Below, piece by piece: positions 27,301 to 35,832 of a stretch of 55,678 nt of DNA (positions within the stretch are counted from its first letter, which is position 1; each line of letters begins with the position of its first letter). The notes under the pieces were generated by a model that worked only from the letters and a program-made list of their open reading frames with translations, searched no databases and was not told the DNA's origin. A program made the position numbers and the translations under genes. Source of the stretch: Bacteroidales bacterium (GTDB lineage: Bacteria; Bacteroidota; Bacteroidia; Bacteroidales; UBA10428); contig JAFGBD010000086.1 of the NCBI GenBank assembly GCA_016933335.1, positions 1-55,678 on the forward strand, written 5' to 3'.

Positions 27301-29865
27301 GAATCAGATAATATCAAGACCGGCATGGAATGGCGAAGCGTGCTTTATCCGGAGGACTGGAAACCGGGCTTTAAAGATGCTCAGGGCAGATTTTTACATG
27401 ATTTTTCCTATGCAGGGTATCATCGGGGAGAGAAAGAGATCCCCGGTATAACGGAAAATATCGTGGATGTTACACAGCCACCTTATAATGCTGACAATAC
27501 AGGAGCAAGTGATGTTACAGCGATCATCCAGCAGGCTGTTGATGATGCAGGGATTTCAGGAGGCGGTGTTGTATATCTTCCTGCAGGAACATACAGGATC
27601 AGAACCCCGGACTCAACAGATCACGCAATACTGATTGCACACGACAGCACTGTTTTACGCGGGGCAGGCCCTGATTCGACCTTTCTCTTTCACGATCAGA
27701 CTTACATGAGGTTTAAGAATATCATACAGGTTATGGGAGAATATGCCGGCTGGTTTGATGCTGATTCTGCATCCACAGGTATTACCCTTGATTTGCCGGA
27801 ACCGACACGTATTTTACCTGTTGAGTCAGTTGCCGGATTTGAGACCGGGGATCAGGTAATCGTGACCTCATCTGCTACTGATGAATTTATTGACGAACAT
27901 CATATGACCGGCTACTGGACAGCCGGTGCAGTCAAAGGAGTGGCCTTCCTTCGCAGGATTGATTCCGTTGATACCGATAATAACCTGTTGATCATTGATG
28001 CCCCGACACGCTACTATCTGAAAACAAGGGATCAGGCAAGGGTGTATCATGCAAAGGCACATATCAGCGAATGCGGTATTGAAAACCTATCCATCGGAAA
28101 TACACAGAATCCAAAAACCGGATGGGATGAAGAGTCTTATTCCGATGAGGGCACGGGCGCCTGGGATGTACATTTTTCACATGTCATTCGGTTTGATTAC
28201 AGCAATAATTGCTGGGTGAAAAATGTGCACACATACAGACCTGCGGTTAACACTGAAGATTTCCATGTTCTTTCCAATTGCCTGCTCCTGGATCAGTGTC
28301 GCTTCATAACTGTTGATTCATGCTGTTTTCAGAAACCTCAATATGAAGGAGGCGGAGGCAACGGGTATATGTATACCCTTCAAGCCAATGACTGCCTGGT
28401 GAAAAACAGCATTGCAAATCATTCGAGGCACAATTACGATTTCAAATATCCTTACAGCAATGGAAATGTGATTCATCAGTGCCGTGCTGAAAACTCAAAA
28501 TATGCCAGCGATTTCCACATGTACCTGAGCATGTCAAACCTCTTTGACGGCTGTACTGTAAACGCCGATTACCTCGAATCGGTTTTCAGGCCGTGGGGCG
28601 GCAATGCCATTCACGGATACTCCTCGACACAGTCGGTTTTTTATAATACAAGGGGAGAGGCGTACCATCCGGAAAAGAATTATATCGTTGAATCACGTCA
28701 GTTTGGAAACGGATATATCATTGGTACTTCAGGACCGGCCGATGATGTGGTTATCGATCCCGCTGAGGGTCTGGTCAACGGATATTATTACAACACTTCG
28801 CCCAGGGATTTCACAGAAGGAACAGGCAGGGGAAAGGACTTAATACCTTCCTCGCTGTATCTCGATCAGCTTGACAGGAGACTGGCAGGAGCTTCGGGTA
28901 TCCGCCGGTTCAGTGTGAATGTAATTGTTAAAGACAGTGAATCAGATGAATTGATCCCGGATTGCCGGGTAAAAATATATGATGAAATAAAAATAACAGA
29001 TGAAAACGGACTGGCAGCTTTTAATAATGTTCTCGAGGTCTTTGTCCTGACAGCTGAAAATGACCTGTATATTCCCCCGGATAAAAAACAGTATGTGATA
29101 TGCAGCGATACAACCCTGATCTTTCTCCTGACCAGAAAAACGTTTAATGTTTCATTCAGGATTTTCGACCAGAATACGCTCAATGTTCTGTCAGATGCCT
29201 CTGTCACCCTTGGTGAGGAAACAAAAACCACCGATATCAATGGAGAGGTGATGTTTGTTGTTTACGGAGGGGAACATTCATATTCAGTCGGCAAGATAAA
29301 ATTTCAGGGCGAAACAGGTATTCTGAACATCAGATCGGATACAAGCTACCAGTTTAATATTGTCCAGGTCCTGGCCGACATTAAATTCAGGCTGAAGGAA
29401 GGTACTGCTCCGTTAAACAATGCACTGGTAAAGATCAATGGTGACTCCCTGATTACAAACTCACTTGGAATTGCACTCTTCAGGCAGCTTCCTGTTCCGG
29501 CAGATTACAGCTATGTCATTACTAAAAGCGGCTTTGCTGCCATTGAAGGGAATATTTTTTTAACAAGCGATACAACCATTGATTTTGAAGTTAACAAATT
29601 ATCCATTAATGACAAGCTGAAAAACAATGGCAGCAGGTTCAGGATATGGCCGAATCCGGTAAATGATATCCTGTATTGTTCCTTTCCCGTGAGTGGTTCA
29701 GATACAGAGATCAGAATAACAGACATGTATGGCAGGCAACTGTTTGTTCGGAGGGTGGAAGGGAGTATTATGATATTGAATGTAAAGGATTATAAATCAG
29801 GAATATACCTTATATGTGCCACATATGGAAAGAACAGGGTCCTGAAAATATTTACTAAAATTTAA
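24337..29865 (+). CDS. multi-enzyme: GH44 - CBM35 - GH26 - beta-helix - T9SS sorting domain
   Basis: An 1842-residue secreted enzyme. After a signal peptide (~20 residues) comes a GH44 domain (about 25-540) with FRENGGNNSSKYNW, the acid/base Glu217 in NMDNEPEIW and the nucleophile Glu384 in SVTETGIEGDNP. A CBM35-like domain follows (about 550-675, starting LVAEAEAEDG). A GH26 beta-mannanase domain (about 688-1010) has ISGHTHYNYD, acid/base Glu848 in RPLHEAGGGWFWWG and nucleophile Glu940 in AMTENGPIP. A right-handed beta-helix (pectate-lyase-3 type) runs from about 1020 to 1515, then three small Ig- or PEGA-like sandwiches (about 1523-1755) and a T9SS type A sorting domain (FRIWPNPVNDILYCSF to the end). 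All catalytic residues named are present. It should be exported by T9SS and act on beta-mannan, glucomannan or xyloglucan; the beta-helix activity is unknown. Confidence 0.92.
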   Translation: MQKLFTSLIILLAGLNCHTQQITTIQADVSSEQRPISPYIFGKNNCLSDKWLDKPPLSTAEWQRLRDLGINMFRENGGNNSSKYNWRRKLSSHPNWYNNVYAHDWDYAAGSLKANIPSAQGMWAFQLTGKAARTSAYNFNDWAYNGSQWWEGVEQNLAGGGQVNPAGGSKALVDGDPGLYLEDWNADSTVGILDRWFGPGGIGLDSTRIRYWNMDNEPEIWNGTHDDIWPTQPGAEEFMQIYFNVAKKARAKYPGIKLLGPVPANEWQWYNWNGSRISYQGQQYVWLEYFILRIAEEQQASGIRLLDVLDIHFYPGETSPSDIVQLHRVFFDETYSYPGANGVRRLGAGGWDVSITREYILKRCSDWLEKYMGTDHGVTFSVTETGIEGDNPNVTASWYASTLGEFARQGVEIFTPWTWKTGMNEVVHLFSHYSKPFFIDAISSEELYVSAYPTVSEDKDSMVIFLINRHLTGTRKIKPDLAGFPVKSGMYKMYRLSDLPQYETFVSHTNNALEVTDLPVSDNEPEVLLPPLSVSAVVLKRAENIRTPFGYLVAEAEAEDGSLTGVTVASSASGYSGTGYVTGLDNEGDNVTIGIYIPEKSFYKLVIRYRGASGQKYQDLLVNNKPVSSVRYAASDTFTFVEAGSCHLEHGINQISIRKGWGWTDIDKIEIYPALQHVYHFSPDPADSLASDTARSLYRFLLTQFGDRIISGHTHYNYDQLKDTAGKSPVLRVADFQHFTEGYPYLWENGGHTFGKHDDGSVDELINWHQETGGKGIISYQWHWHSPFGGEVSTNTFYTSLTTFDVSQAVIPGTQEYDSVIRDIDDIAAELKKFQDASIPVLWRPLHEAGGGWFWWGAKGPEPCKELYNMLFDRLKNHHQLHNLIWVWSSPEEDWYPGNDKVDIIGHDSYPGAYHYGTQKFFFDELYRLTEGEKLIAMTENGPIPDPGECLRGDAPWLYFMSWDTLVFGQNATAHIRDVYEHPDVITLESDNIKTGMEWRSVLYPEDWKPGFKDAQGRFLHDFSYAGYHRGEKEIPGITENIVDVTQPPYNADNTGASDVTAIIQQAVDDAGISGGGVVYLPAGTYRIRTPDSTDHAILIAHDSTVLRGAGPDSTFLFHDQTYMRFKNIIQVMGEYAGWFDADSASTGITLDLPEPTRILPVESVAGFETGDQVIVTSSATDEFIDEHHMTGYWTAGAVKGVAFLRRIDSVDTDNNLLIIDAPTRYYLKTRDQARVYHAKAHISECGIENLSIGNTQNPKTGWDEESYSDEGTGAWDVHFSHVIRFDYSNNCWVKNVHTYRPAVNTEDFHVLSNCLLLDQCRFITVDSCCFQKPQYEGGGGNGYMYTLQANDCLVKNSIANHSRHNYDFKYPYSNGNVIHQCRAENSKYASDFHMYLSMSNLFDGCTVNADYLESVFRPWGGNAIHGYSSTQSVFYNTRGEAYHPEKNYIVESRQFGNGYIIGTSGPADDVVIDPAEGLVNGYYYNTSPRDFTEGTGRGKDLIPSSLYLDQLDRRLAGASGIRRFSVNVIVKDSESDELIPDCRVKIYDEIKITDENGLAAFNNVLEVFVLTAENDLYIPPDKKQYVICSDTTLIFLLTRKTFNVSFRIFDQNTLNVLSDASVTLGEETKTTDINGEVMFVVYGGEHSYSVGKIKFQGETGILNIRSDTSYQFNIVQVLADIKFRLKEGTAPLNNALVKINGDSLITNSLGIALFRQLPVPADYSYVITKSGFAAIEGNIFLTSDTTIDFEVNKLSINDKLKNNGSRFRIWPNPVNDILYCSFPVSGSDTEIRITDMYGRQLFVRRVEGSIMILNVKDYKSGIYLICATYGKNRVLKIFTKI

Positions 29866-30215
29866 CAGGTAGGATCAAGAATGAACTAAATTTATATTAT
29901 TTGTTAATTTTTTTATATGTTTGCGATTACAAAATTACAGATATACAATAAGGTTTGCGTGTCAGATACCAGGTATGATAACAGTCTGAGATTACTTCCT
30001 GATGAAATATCCGGCCATTTTCCCAAAAGTCAGTTTTACATGATATATTTATCAGGATGTTCTTTGATGAAACGCAGATATTAAGTACAAATGACAATGT
30101 GAGATGAGGGGGATAAAATTTTCCAGGTTATGCCGTATTTCATTATTTCAACAATTAACTGCATTCGATGCGGTATTACAATACAAATAATATTAATTCC
30201 TTATAGATAAAAAAA
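29866..30215. other. 350-bp control region upstream of the FAS1/Sus operon
   Basis: There is no gene. It holds a TATGTTTG -7-like box (29916-29923) overlapped by a 14-bp operator-like site (29918-29931), and a small palindrome ATACC-A-GGTAT (29966-29976). If transcription starts near 29930, the operon has a leader of about 285 nt. No terminator for the preceding GH gene was seen. Confidence 0.5.
29918..29931. promoter_or_regulatory. LacI-family-like operator overlapping a -7 box
   Basis: TGTTTGCGATTACA fits the CG-centred pattern TGTnnnCGnnnACA of LacI/CcpA-type operators. It shares the half-site CGATTACA with the site at 45943-45956 before the third SusC gene. It overlaps the TATGTTTG box, a position suited to repression. 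Confidence 0.5.
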
Positions 30216-32522
30216 ATGATCAGAAACAGACAAATAGTTTTATTTACGGGAATTCTGGTGCTTTTTGCCAGCTGTAATGATTTTTACGAGAATGAGAAAT
30301 TCCAGCGTCCCGATTGGCTGGCAGGCAAGCTTTATACCCAGATCAAAGAGCAATCTGATCTTTCGACCTTTGCCCGGTGTATTGAATTGACCGGTTACGA
30401 TACCATCATCAATGCATCCGGGAGTTATACCGTATTTGCTCCTGATAATGAAGCATTTGCATTGTATTTTCAAAGCAATCCTGATTATCAGTCTGTGGAA
30501 GAGATACCTATGGAGGAATTAGCCAGAATCGTCAAATATCATATTGTACAAAATCCCTGGAGCAGGGAGCAGCTGAAGTCACTGGATGTATATGGATGGA
30601 TAGATACGCTGGACATCAACAACGACGAACCAAGGGGCTATAAGAGAGAAACGCTGTTGCGTGACAAAGACCAGAAGTACGGGGTGAAATATGATGAAAA
30701 CAAGATTTTTTGCATCGTGGATACATCGGAAACAAACTGGCACAGGAGACAGACCACAGATTCGCGGAAATACGCTCCGATTTTCTATCAGGAATACCTC
30801 GATATATACGATCTGGGTTCAGACGATTTTGAGTTTTATTTTAACAGGCCCTTTGAGAACTCGAATGACATCTATTATCTGGGCGGGCGTCTCAGGCAGG
30901 AAGACATTTTTGCTGAAAACGGATTTATTTATATCATTGACAGGTTGATTGAACCGCTGAAGAATGCCTTTCAGATATTAAGTACTGAAGCAGGCAATTA
31001 CTCCTATTCTGATTTTCTGGATTTAATCAATAAGTTTCCACAATTTACCTATAACCAGGATAAAACTTTTGATCAGCCGGGAGCGGAACTGGGTTATGAG
31101 GTTGATTCGCTGTTTGATATCACCTATCCTGCTTTGGCTTTCGACATATGCAATGAAAAAACACAGCCGCCATCCGGTACCTTTGGTTTACCATCAAATG
31201 TAACCATACGTTATCATCACGGACTGATTGCACCAACCAATGAAGCCCTGGATGAATTTGCCAGTGAATATCTCGCAGGGGGATATCAGTGGAGTGGCCT
31301 GGAAGGCGCGCCATATCATATTAAAAGAATGATCGTAAATACGTACATGTCAACCAATGCAATATATCCCACTGATTTCAAGCAAGGCTTTTATAATGGT
31401 GAACTGGATATTGTTCGCCTGGATGAAGAAACCATTGTACAAAAGCAATATGGCAGTAACTGCACTTTTATCGGGGTAAATAAGGCCATTGTACCGCGTG
31501 CTTTTAAAAGTGTAAGTGGTCCGATCTACCTGACCAAGGGATACTCCATTGCCATGTTTGCCATTGAACACGCAGAATTACTATCTGCATTGAAAAAAGA
31601 GGATAAGAATTATTTGCTTTTTATCGAATCGGATGCTAATTGCAGGGATGATTCCTCTCTGCTTAACAGCTATGATAGCCGAACCGGTGACATGCAATTC
31701 TCAGCCTTCTCGGGAAAAGGGGCATCAACAAAGGAAAAGAAATTAACAACCAATGACATAAGAATCCTGCTGCTCAACCATATTGGCACTGCAATACCTA
31801 AAGGACTGGCAAATAAGGAATTCATTCCCAACCTGGCGGGCAATTTTTTAATTGTTAACAACCAGACAGGCGAAGTATCCGGAACAGCACAGACCATGAT
31901 AGGATATAACGGGGAAATTCCGGTTACGGTTTTTCCAACACAGATAAGCACCAATGCTGATAACGGCATTACCTACGAAATTTCAAACTGGTTCAGCTTT
32001 TCAGCGGCAACTTTGTATGTCAGGTTATCAAGCAGTTTTATTGATTTCCACAGCCTTCTTATAAATGCCGGATTGGGCAACCAGCAGGAAGAACGGTATA
32101 CTTTTCTTTCTGAAAACGAAAATTATACAGTGTTTATCCCCAACGATTCTGTATTGAGTACCCTGCCAGATTCATTGAAGAAAGATCCAAACTTCCTGAG
32201 GATGCATTTCGTGCAGGGTGACATGATTTTCACAGACGGTAACAAAGTTCCAGGATATTATGAGACAACCAGGATTGATGAGAAATCAACTACCTATACA
32301 ACGATATATACAAAAGTCTATATTGAGCCGGGAATTGACCTGATCAATATACCGGATAAAACCGGGGGTGTTTATCTGACCATTCCTGAGTCTGATATTA
32401 CAAACCAGATAGCCGGCCGTAATCTTGGTGACGGAACAGAAGCATTTGCCAATATTTTGTCAAATGCAGTGATTCATGTAATTGATAAAGTCCTTTTGTT
32501 TGAGGAGCTGGATACAGAATAG
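30216..32522 (+). CDS. FAS1 (fasciclin) repeat lipoprotein
   Basis: A 768-residue protein with a lipoprotein signal (LVLFASC, Cys20), so it is expected at the outer membrane surface. About four FAS1-like units can be traced: ~37-249 (SDLSTFARCIELTG, then YTVFAPDNEAF, ending IYIIDRLIEPL), ~250-425, ~443-590 and ~605-768 (YTVFIPNDSVL, ending AVIHVIDKVL). The middle units are diverged. FAS1 domains mediate binding to carbohydrate or protein matrices. The gene leads an operon that runs 50 bp on into SusC. It could be a surface glycan-binding protein in the SusE/SusF role; this is inference from position and topology. Confidence 0.85.
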   Translation: MIRNRQIVLFTGILVLFASCNDFYENEKFQRPDWLAGKLYTQIKEQSDLSTFARCIELTGYDTIINASGSYTVFAPDNEAFALYFQSNPDYQSVEEIPMEELARIVKYHIVQNPWSREQLKSLDVYGWIDTLDINNDEPRGYKRETLLRDKDQKYGVKYDENKIFCIVDTSETNWHRRQTTDSRKYAPIFYQEYLDIYDLGSDDFEFYFNRPFENSNDIYYLGGRLRQEDIFAENGFIYIIDRLIEPLKNAFQILSTEAGNYSYSDFLDLINKFPQFTYNQDKTFDQPGAELGYEVDSLFDITYPALAFDICNEKTQPPSGTFGLPSNVTIRYHHGLIAPTNEALDEFASEYLAGGYQWSGLEGAPYHIKRMIVNTYMSTNAIYPTDFKQGFYNGELDIVRLDEETIVQKQYGSNCTFIGVNKAIVPRAFKSVSGPIYLTKGYSIAMFAIEHAELLSALKKEDKNYLLFIESDANCRDDSSLLNSYDSRTGDMQFSAFSGKGASTKEKKLTTNDIRILLLNHIGTAIPKGLANKEFIPNLAGNFLIVNNQTGEVSGTAQTMIGYNGEIPVTVFPTQISTNADNGITYEISNWFSFSAATLYVRLSSSFIDFHSLLINAGLGNQQEERYTFLSENENYTVFIPNDSVLSTLPDSLKKDPNFLRMHFVQGDMIFTDGNKVPGYYETTRIDEKSTTYTTIYTKVYIEPGIDLINIPDKTGGVYLTIPESDITNQIAGRNLGDGTEAFANILSNAVIHVIDKVLLFEELDTE

Positions 32523-32572
32523 AATGTATGCGATAAAGTTGGTATTAATAACATATTTAGATATTTGCACAA

Positions 32573-35500
32573 ATGAAAAAATCCGTGGTAACCACAATGC
32601 TTTTACTGGCCTTATTCAGTTCAGTAACGGTTTATTCACAACAAAAAGCCATCATCAGGGGAAGGGTTTTTGATAAAGACGACAAAACAACGATTGTTGG
32701 TGCAAACGTCATTGAATATGATAAAGAAGAACGGATCATCAACGGTACACTTTCCGACGTGAACGGAGATTTTGTGCTTGAAATGCAGGACCTGAGCCAT
32801 ATTATAAAGGTTAGTCTGATCGGTTATGAAACAAAGGAAATAAAGCCGGACCCATCAAGATCGATGACCGTGGAACTGGAAGTTTCGAGTCTTGAGCTCG
32901 AGGAAGTTGTTGTGACGGCCCAGTCAAGAACATTCCACAGCCTTACCAACATTGATGACAGAGACAATGCATCGGCAAGAGTAAGAGTTGACATGATGGA
33001 TATGAAGGAATCAGGCGTTTTAACTGCCTCAGATGCCTTGCAGGGCAGGGTCAGCGGATTGGATATCATCGCAGCCTCAGGCGATCCGGGTTCAGGATCT
33101 CAACTGGTTATCAGGGGATTAAGCTCGATTGGCAATAACAAGCCCCTGATAGTGATTGACGGGATCCCGCAGTTTGCTACACCCGAAGACTTTAGTCTGA
33201 GCTCTGCCAATACCGAAGACATTGGTAACCTGGTGAATATTGCTGTCCAGGATATCAAATCCATAGAAATATTAAAGGATGCAGCATCCACGGCAGTTTA
33301 TGGTTCAAGGGGAGCCGACGGGGTTCTGCTTATCGAGACACATAAAGGCAGACTTGGAAAGGTTCAGTTTGACTATACCTACAAGAACAGCCTGAACTTT
33401 CAGCCGCCCGCCATACCCATGCTGAACGGAGATGAATACATCATGCTGCAGCTGGAAGAGTGGCATAACAGTCAGGGTATTTTTGAGATACCTCCTGAAA
33501 TCGCCTACGATAAAGACTATGTCGATTTTTACAATTATTCTGCCAATACCGACTGGATTGAAGCGGTTACACAGAACTCGGTGACGCATGACCATTACTT
33601 CAGCATATCTGGTGGCGGGGAAAAAACAAGGTATTTTACCTCGTTAAGCTATGTTGATGAGGGCGGGACCACCATCAATACCAGCTCAAAAAGATTTTCG
33701 ACCCGTGTGAACCTTGACTACTATCTGTCCAGGAAACTGCTCTTTTCCATTCAGTTTAACTATACCAACAATAATACTGACGGAAATTATATATTCAACA
33801 GGTACGATCCCGCCACTGAAATGACTGTGAGAAAGATGGCATATATCAAGGCCCCGAATATGAGCATCTGGGAATATGATGCATACGGCAGACTGACAGG
33901 TGAGTATTTTACACCCATCAACAGCTATCAGGGCAACGGTGTCGATTACTTTAACCCGGTTGCAGTGGCCGAACTGGGCAAAGATGACATCATCAGAAAT
34001 AATTTAAACAATGCTTTCACGCTAAAATATACTCTTTTTGACTGGATAACTTTCAGGGAAACAATCTCCTTTCAGTTTGAAGGCAGCAAGTCTAACAACT
34101 ATCTTCCTTATAATTCACTTGGTACCGACTGGCTGGAATGGACAGTCAATAAAGCCGAGGAAAGCAATAACATCAACAGGGGTATTAACACTGAAACCCA
34201 GATAGCCTTCGATTCACCGTTTAAAAATAAAAAGCATGTATTATCAGGCGCTTTTACCTGGATCACGGAAATGTCGGGGTACGAATGGATGAATATACAG
34301 AGCAACAAGACACCAAGCGTTGATATTAAAGATCCTTCCATCAACGCCCAGATTAACTGGATCGGAGGAGGTTCCGGAGAATCAAGGTTACTTGGTGGCC
34401 TGATGAACATGAACTACAAATTATTAGACAGGTACATGCTTCAGACCATTGTCAGGGCAGATGCCCACTCATCATTCGGAGTAAATAACCGTTGGGGATT
34501 ATTCCATGGAATATCAGCCGGATGGCGTTTTTCAGATGAGCCCTTCCTGAAATATATAAATTTTCTCGGTGAAAGCATGCTGCGTGTCAGTTACGGAGTA
34601 TCAGGAAGACAACCAAACAGTTCCTATGCCCGGTACGCTACATACGGTGGCAGTACATCAGGCCAGTATATGATTTTTCCGGGTATCGTACCTCTGCAGA
34701 TACAGCTTAACAACCTGCAGTGGGAAAACATTTCATCAACAGATATCGGACTGGAAATGAACCTGTTTAACGACAGGCTCTTTTTTGAGACCGATTTTTA
34801 CCAGAAAATCACAACGGATCTTTTGTTTAAAGATTATGAAATACCAACATCATCAGGATTTGATAAACTCCTTTACTTAAACGGCGGAAAACTCGAAAAC
34901 AGGGGATGGGAGCTGATGGTGGATTATAAAATCATCCGGAAAAAAGACCTCCGCTGGTCTGTGAATTTTAATACTTCACAGAATATCAATTCATTCGTAG
35001 AACTGCCTGAGAATTTTAATACCGAACAGTCAACTTCAATTGGAAACGGAGAATATCCAATACGTGTTGTTAAGGGCGAGCCAATCGGATCATTCTTTGG
35101 TTTCAGGTATAAGGGGGTTTATCCGACGGATGCGGATGCCATTGCAAGAGATGCAGATGGTAATATCTTATATGATAATCTTGGAAATGCAATCCCCATG
35201 ACCTATCTCAGTTCATACATATTCAAAGGAGGAGATCCGATCTATGAAGATGTTAATCATGACGGGAAAATTGATTTGAATGATGTTGTATATATCGGCG
35301 ATTCAAATCCTGAATTCATCGGAGGTTTTGGCACTTTGGTCAGGTACAGGAATTTTGACTTCTCATGTGCCTTTCATTACCGGCTCGGTTTTGACATTGT
35401 AAACGAGGTCGCATTAAAGACAGAAGGAATGAACGACAGGCACAACCAGAGCAAAGCTGTATTAAGAAGGTGGCGTATGAAGGGACAGGACGAACCCGGT

Positions 35501-35812
35501 ATACTGCCAAGGGCTTATCTGAACCATCCTGCCAATAACCTGGGATCTGACCGTTATGTTGAAAAAGGGGATTATCTGCGTCTTCTTAATGTCATGATAG
35601 GATACCGTGCCGGAAAGAATCTTTGTGAAAAACTAAATGTAAGAACTTTAAGCTTTGCTTTGAGTGCGCGCAAATTATTGACCTTTACCAGGTATTCCGG
35701 ACAGGATCCCGAAGTCGGACAGGATGCAACCAATCCTTTCTGGATAGGAGTTGATAAGGCAAATACACCTCCGCCGAGAATCGTCACTTTTACGGTATCG
35801 GTTGGTTTTTGA
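32573..35812 (+). CDS. SusC/RagA-type TonB-linked outer membrane transporter
   Basis: A 1079-residue protein with a signal peptide (ending VYSQQ), an N-terminal carboxypeptidase-regulatory-like beta-sandwich (about 27-112, GRVFDKDDKTTIVGANVIEY), a TonB box-like LEEVVVTAQSRT, a plug (DALQGRVSGLDI, VIRGLSSIGNNKPLIVIDG, SIEILKDAASTAVYGSRGADG) and a 22-strand barrel ending in an aromatic residue (VSVGF). Such proteins import oligosaccharides or peptides with a SusD lid, powered by TonB. It is followed 20 bp later by its SusD partner. The substrate is not readable; the setting suggests plant-type beta-glycans. Confidence 0.95.
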   Translation: MKKSVVTTMLLLALFSSVTVYSQQKAIIRGRVFDKDDKTTIVGANVIEYDKEERIINGTLSDVNGDFVLEMQDLSHIIKVSLIGYETKEIKPDPSRSMTVELEVSSLELEEVVVTAQSRTFHSLTNIDDRDNASARVRVDMMDMKESGVLTASDALQGRVSGLDIIAASGDPGSGSQLVIRGLSSIGNNKPLIVIDGIPQFATPEDFSLSSANTEDIGNLVNIAVQDIKSIEILKDAASTAVYGSRGADGVLLIETHKGRLGKVQFDYTYKNSLNFQPPAIPMLNGDEYIMLQLEEWHNSQGIFEIPPEIAYDKDYVDFYNYSANTDWIEAVTQNSVTHDHYFSISGGGEKTRYFTSLSYVDEGGTTINTSSKRFSTRVNLDYYLSRKLLFSIQFNYTNNNTDGNYIFNRYDPATEMTVRKMAYIKAPNMSIWEYDAYGRLTGEYFTPINSYQGNGVDYFNPVAVAELGKDDIIRNNLNNAFTLKYTLFDWITFRETISFQFEGSKSNNYLPYNSLGTDWLEWTVNKAEESNNINRGINTETQIAFDSPFKNKKHVLSGAFTWITEMSGYEWMNIQSNKTPSVDIKDPSINAQINWIGGGSGESRLLGGLMNMNYKLLDRYMLQTIVRADAHSSFGVNNRWGLFHGISAGWRFSDEPFLKYINFLGESMLRVSYGVSGRQPNSSYARYATYGGSTSGQYMIFPGIVPLQIQLNNLQWENISSTDIGLEMNLFNDRLFFETDFYQKITTDLLFKDYEIPTSSGFDKLLYLNGGKLENRGWELMVDYKIIRKKDLRWSVNFNTSQNINSFVELPENFNTEQSTSIGNGEYPIRVVKGEPIGSFFGFRYKGVYPTDADAIARDADGNILYDNLGNAIPMTYLSSYIFKGGDPIYEDVNHDGKIDLNDVVYIGDSNPEFIGGFGTLVRYRNFDFSCAFHYRLGFDIVNEVALKTEGMNDRHNQSKAVLRRWRMKGQDEPGILPRAYLNHPANNLGSDRYVEKGDYLRLLNVMIGYRAGKNLCEKLNVRTLSFALSARKLLTFTRYSGQDPEVGQDATNPFWIGVDKANTPPPRIVTFTVSVGF

Positions 35813-35832
35813 TGAACAATTAATTCTGAGCA

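Noticed and set aside
29966..29976. Small palindrome ATACC-A-GGTAT upstream of the FAS1/Sus operon
   Set aside because: Arms of five bases occur easily by chance in this AT-rich spacer. It is not near a promoter box.
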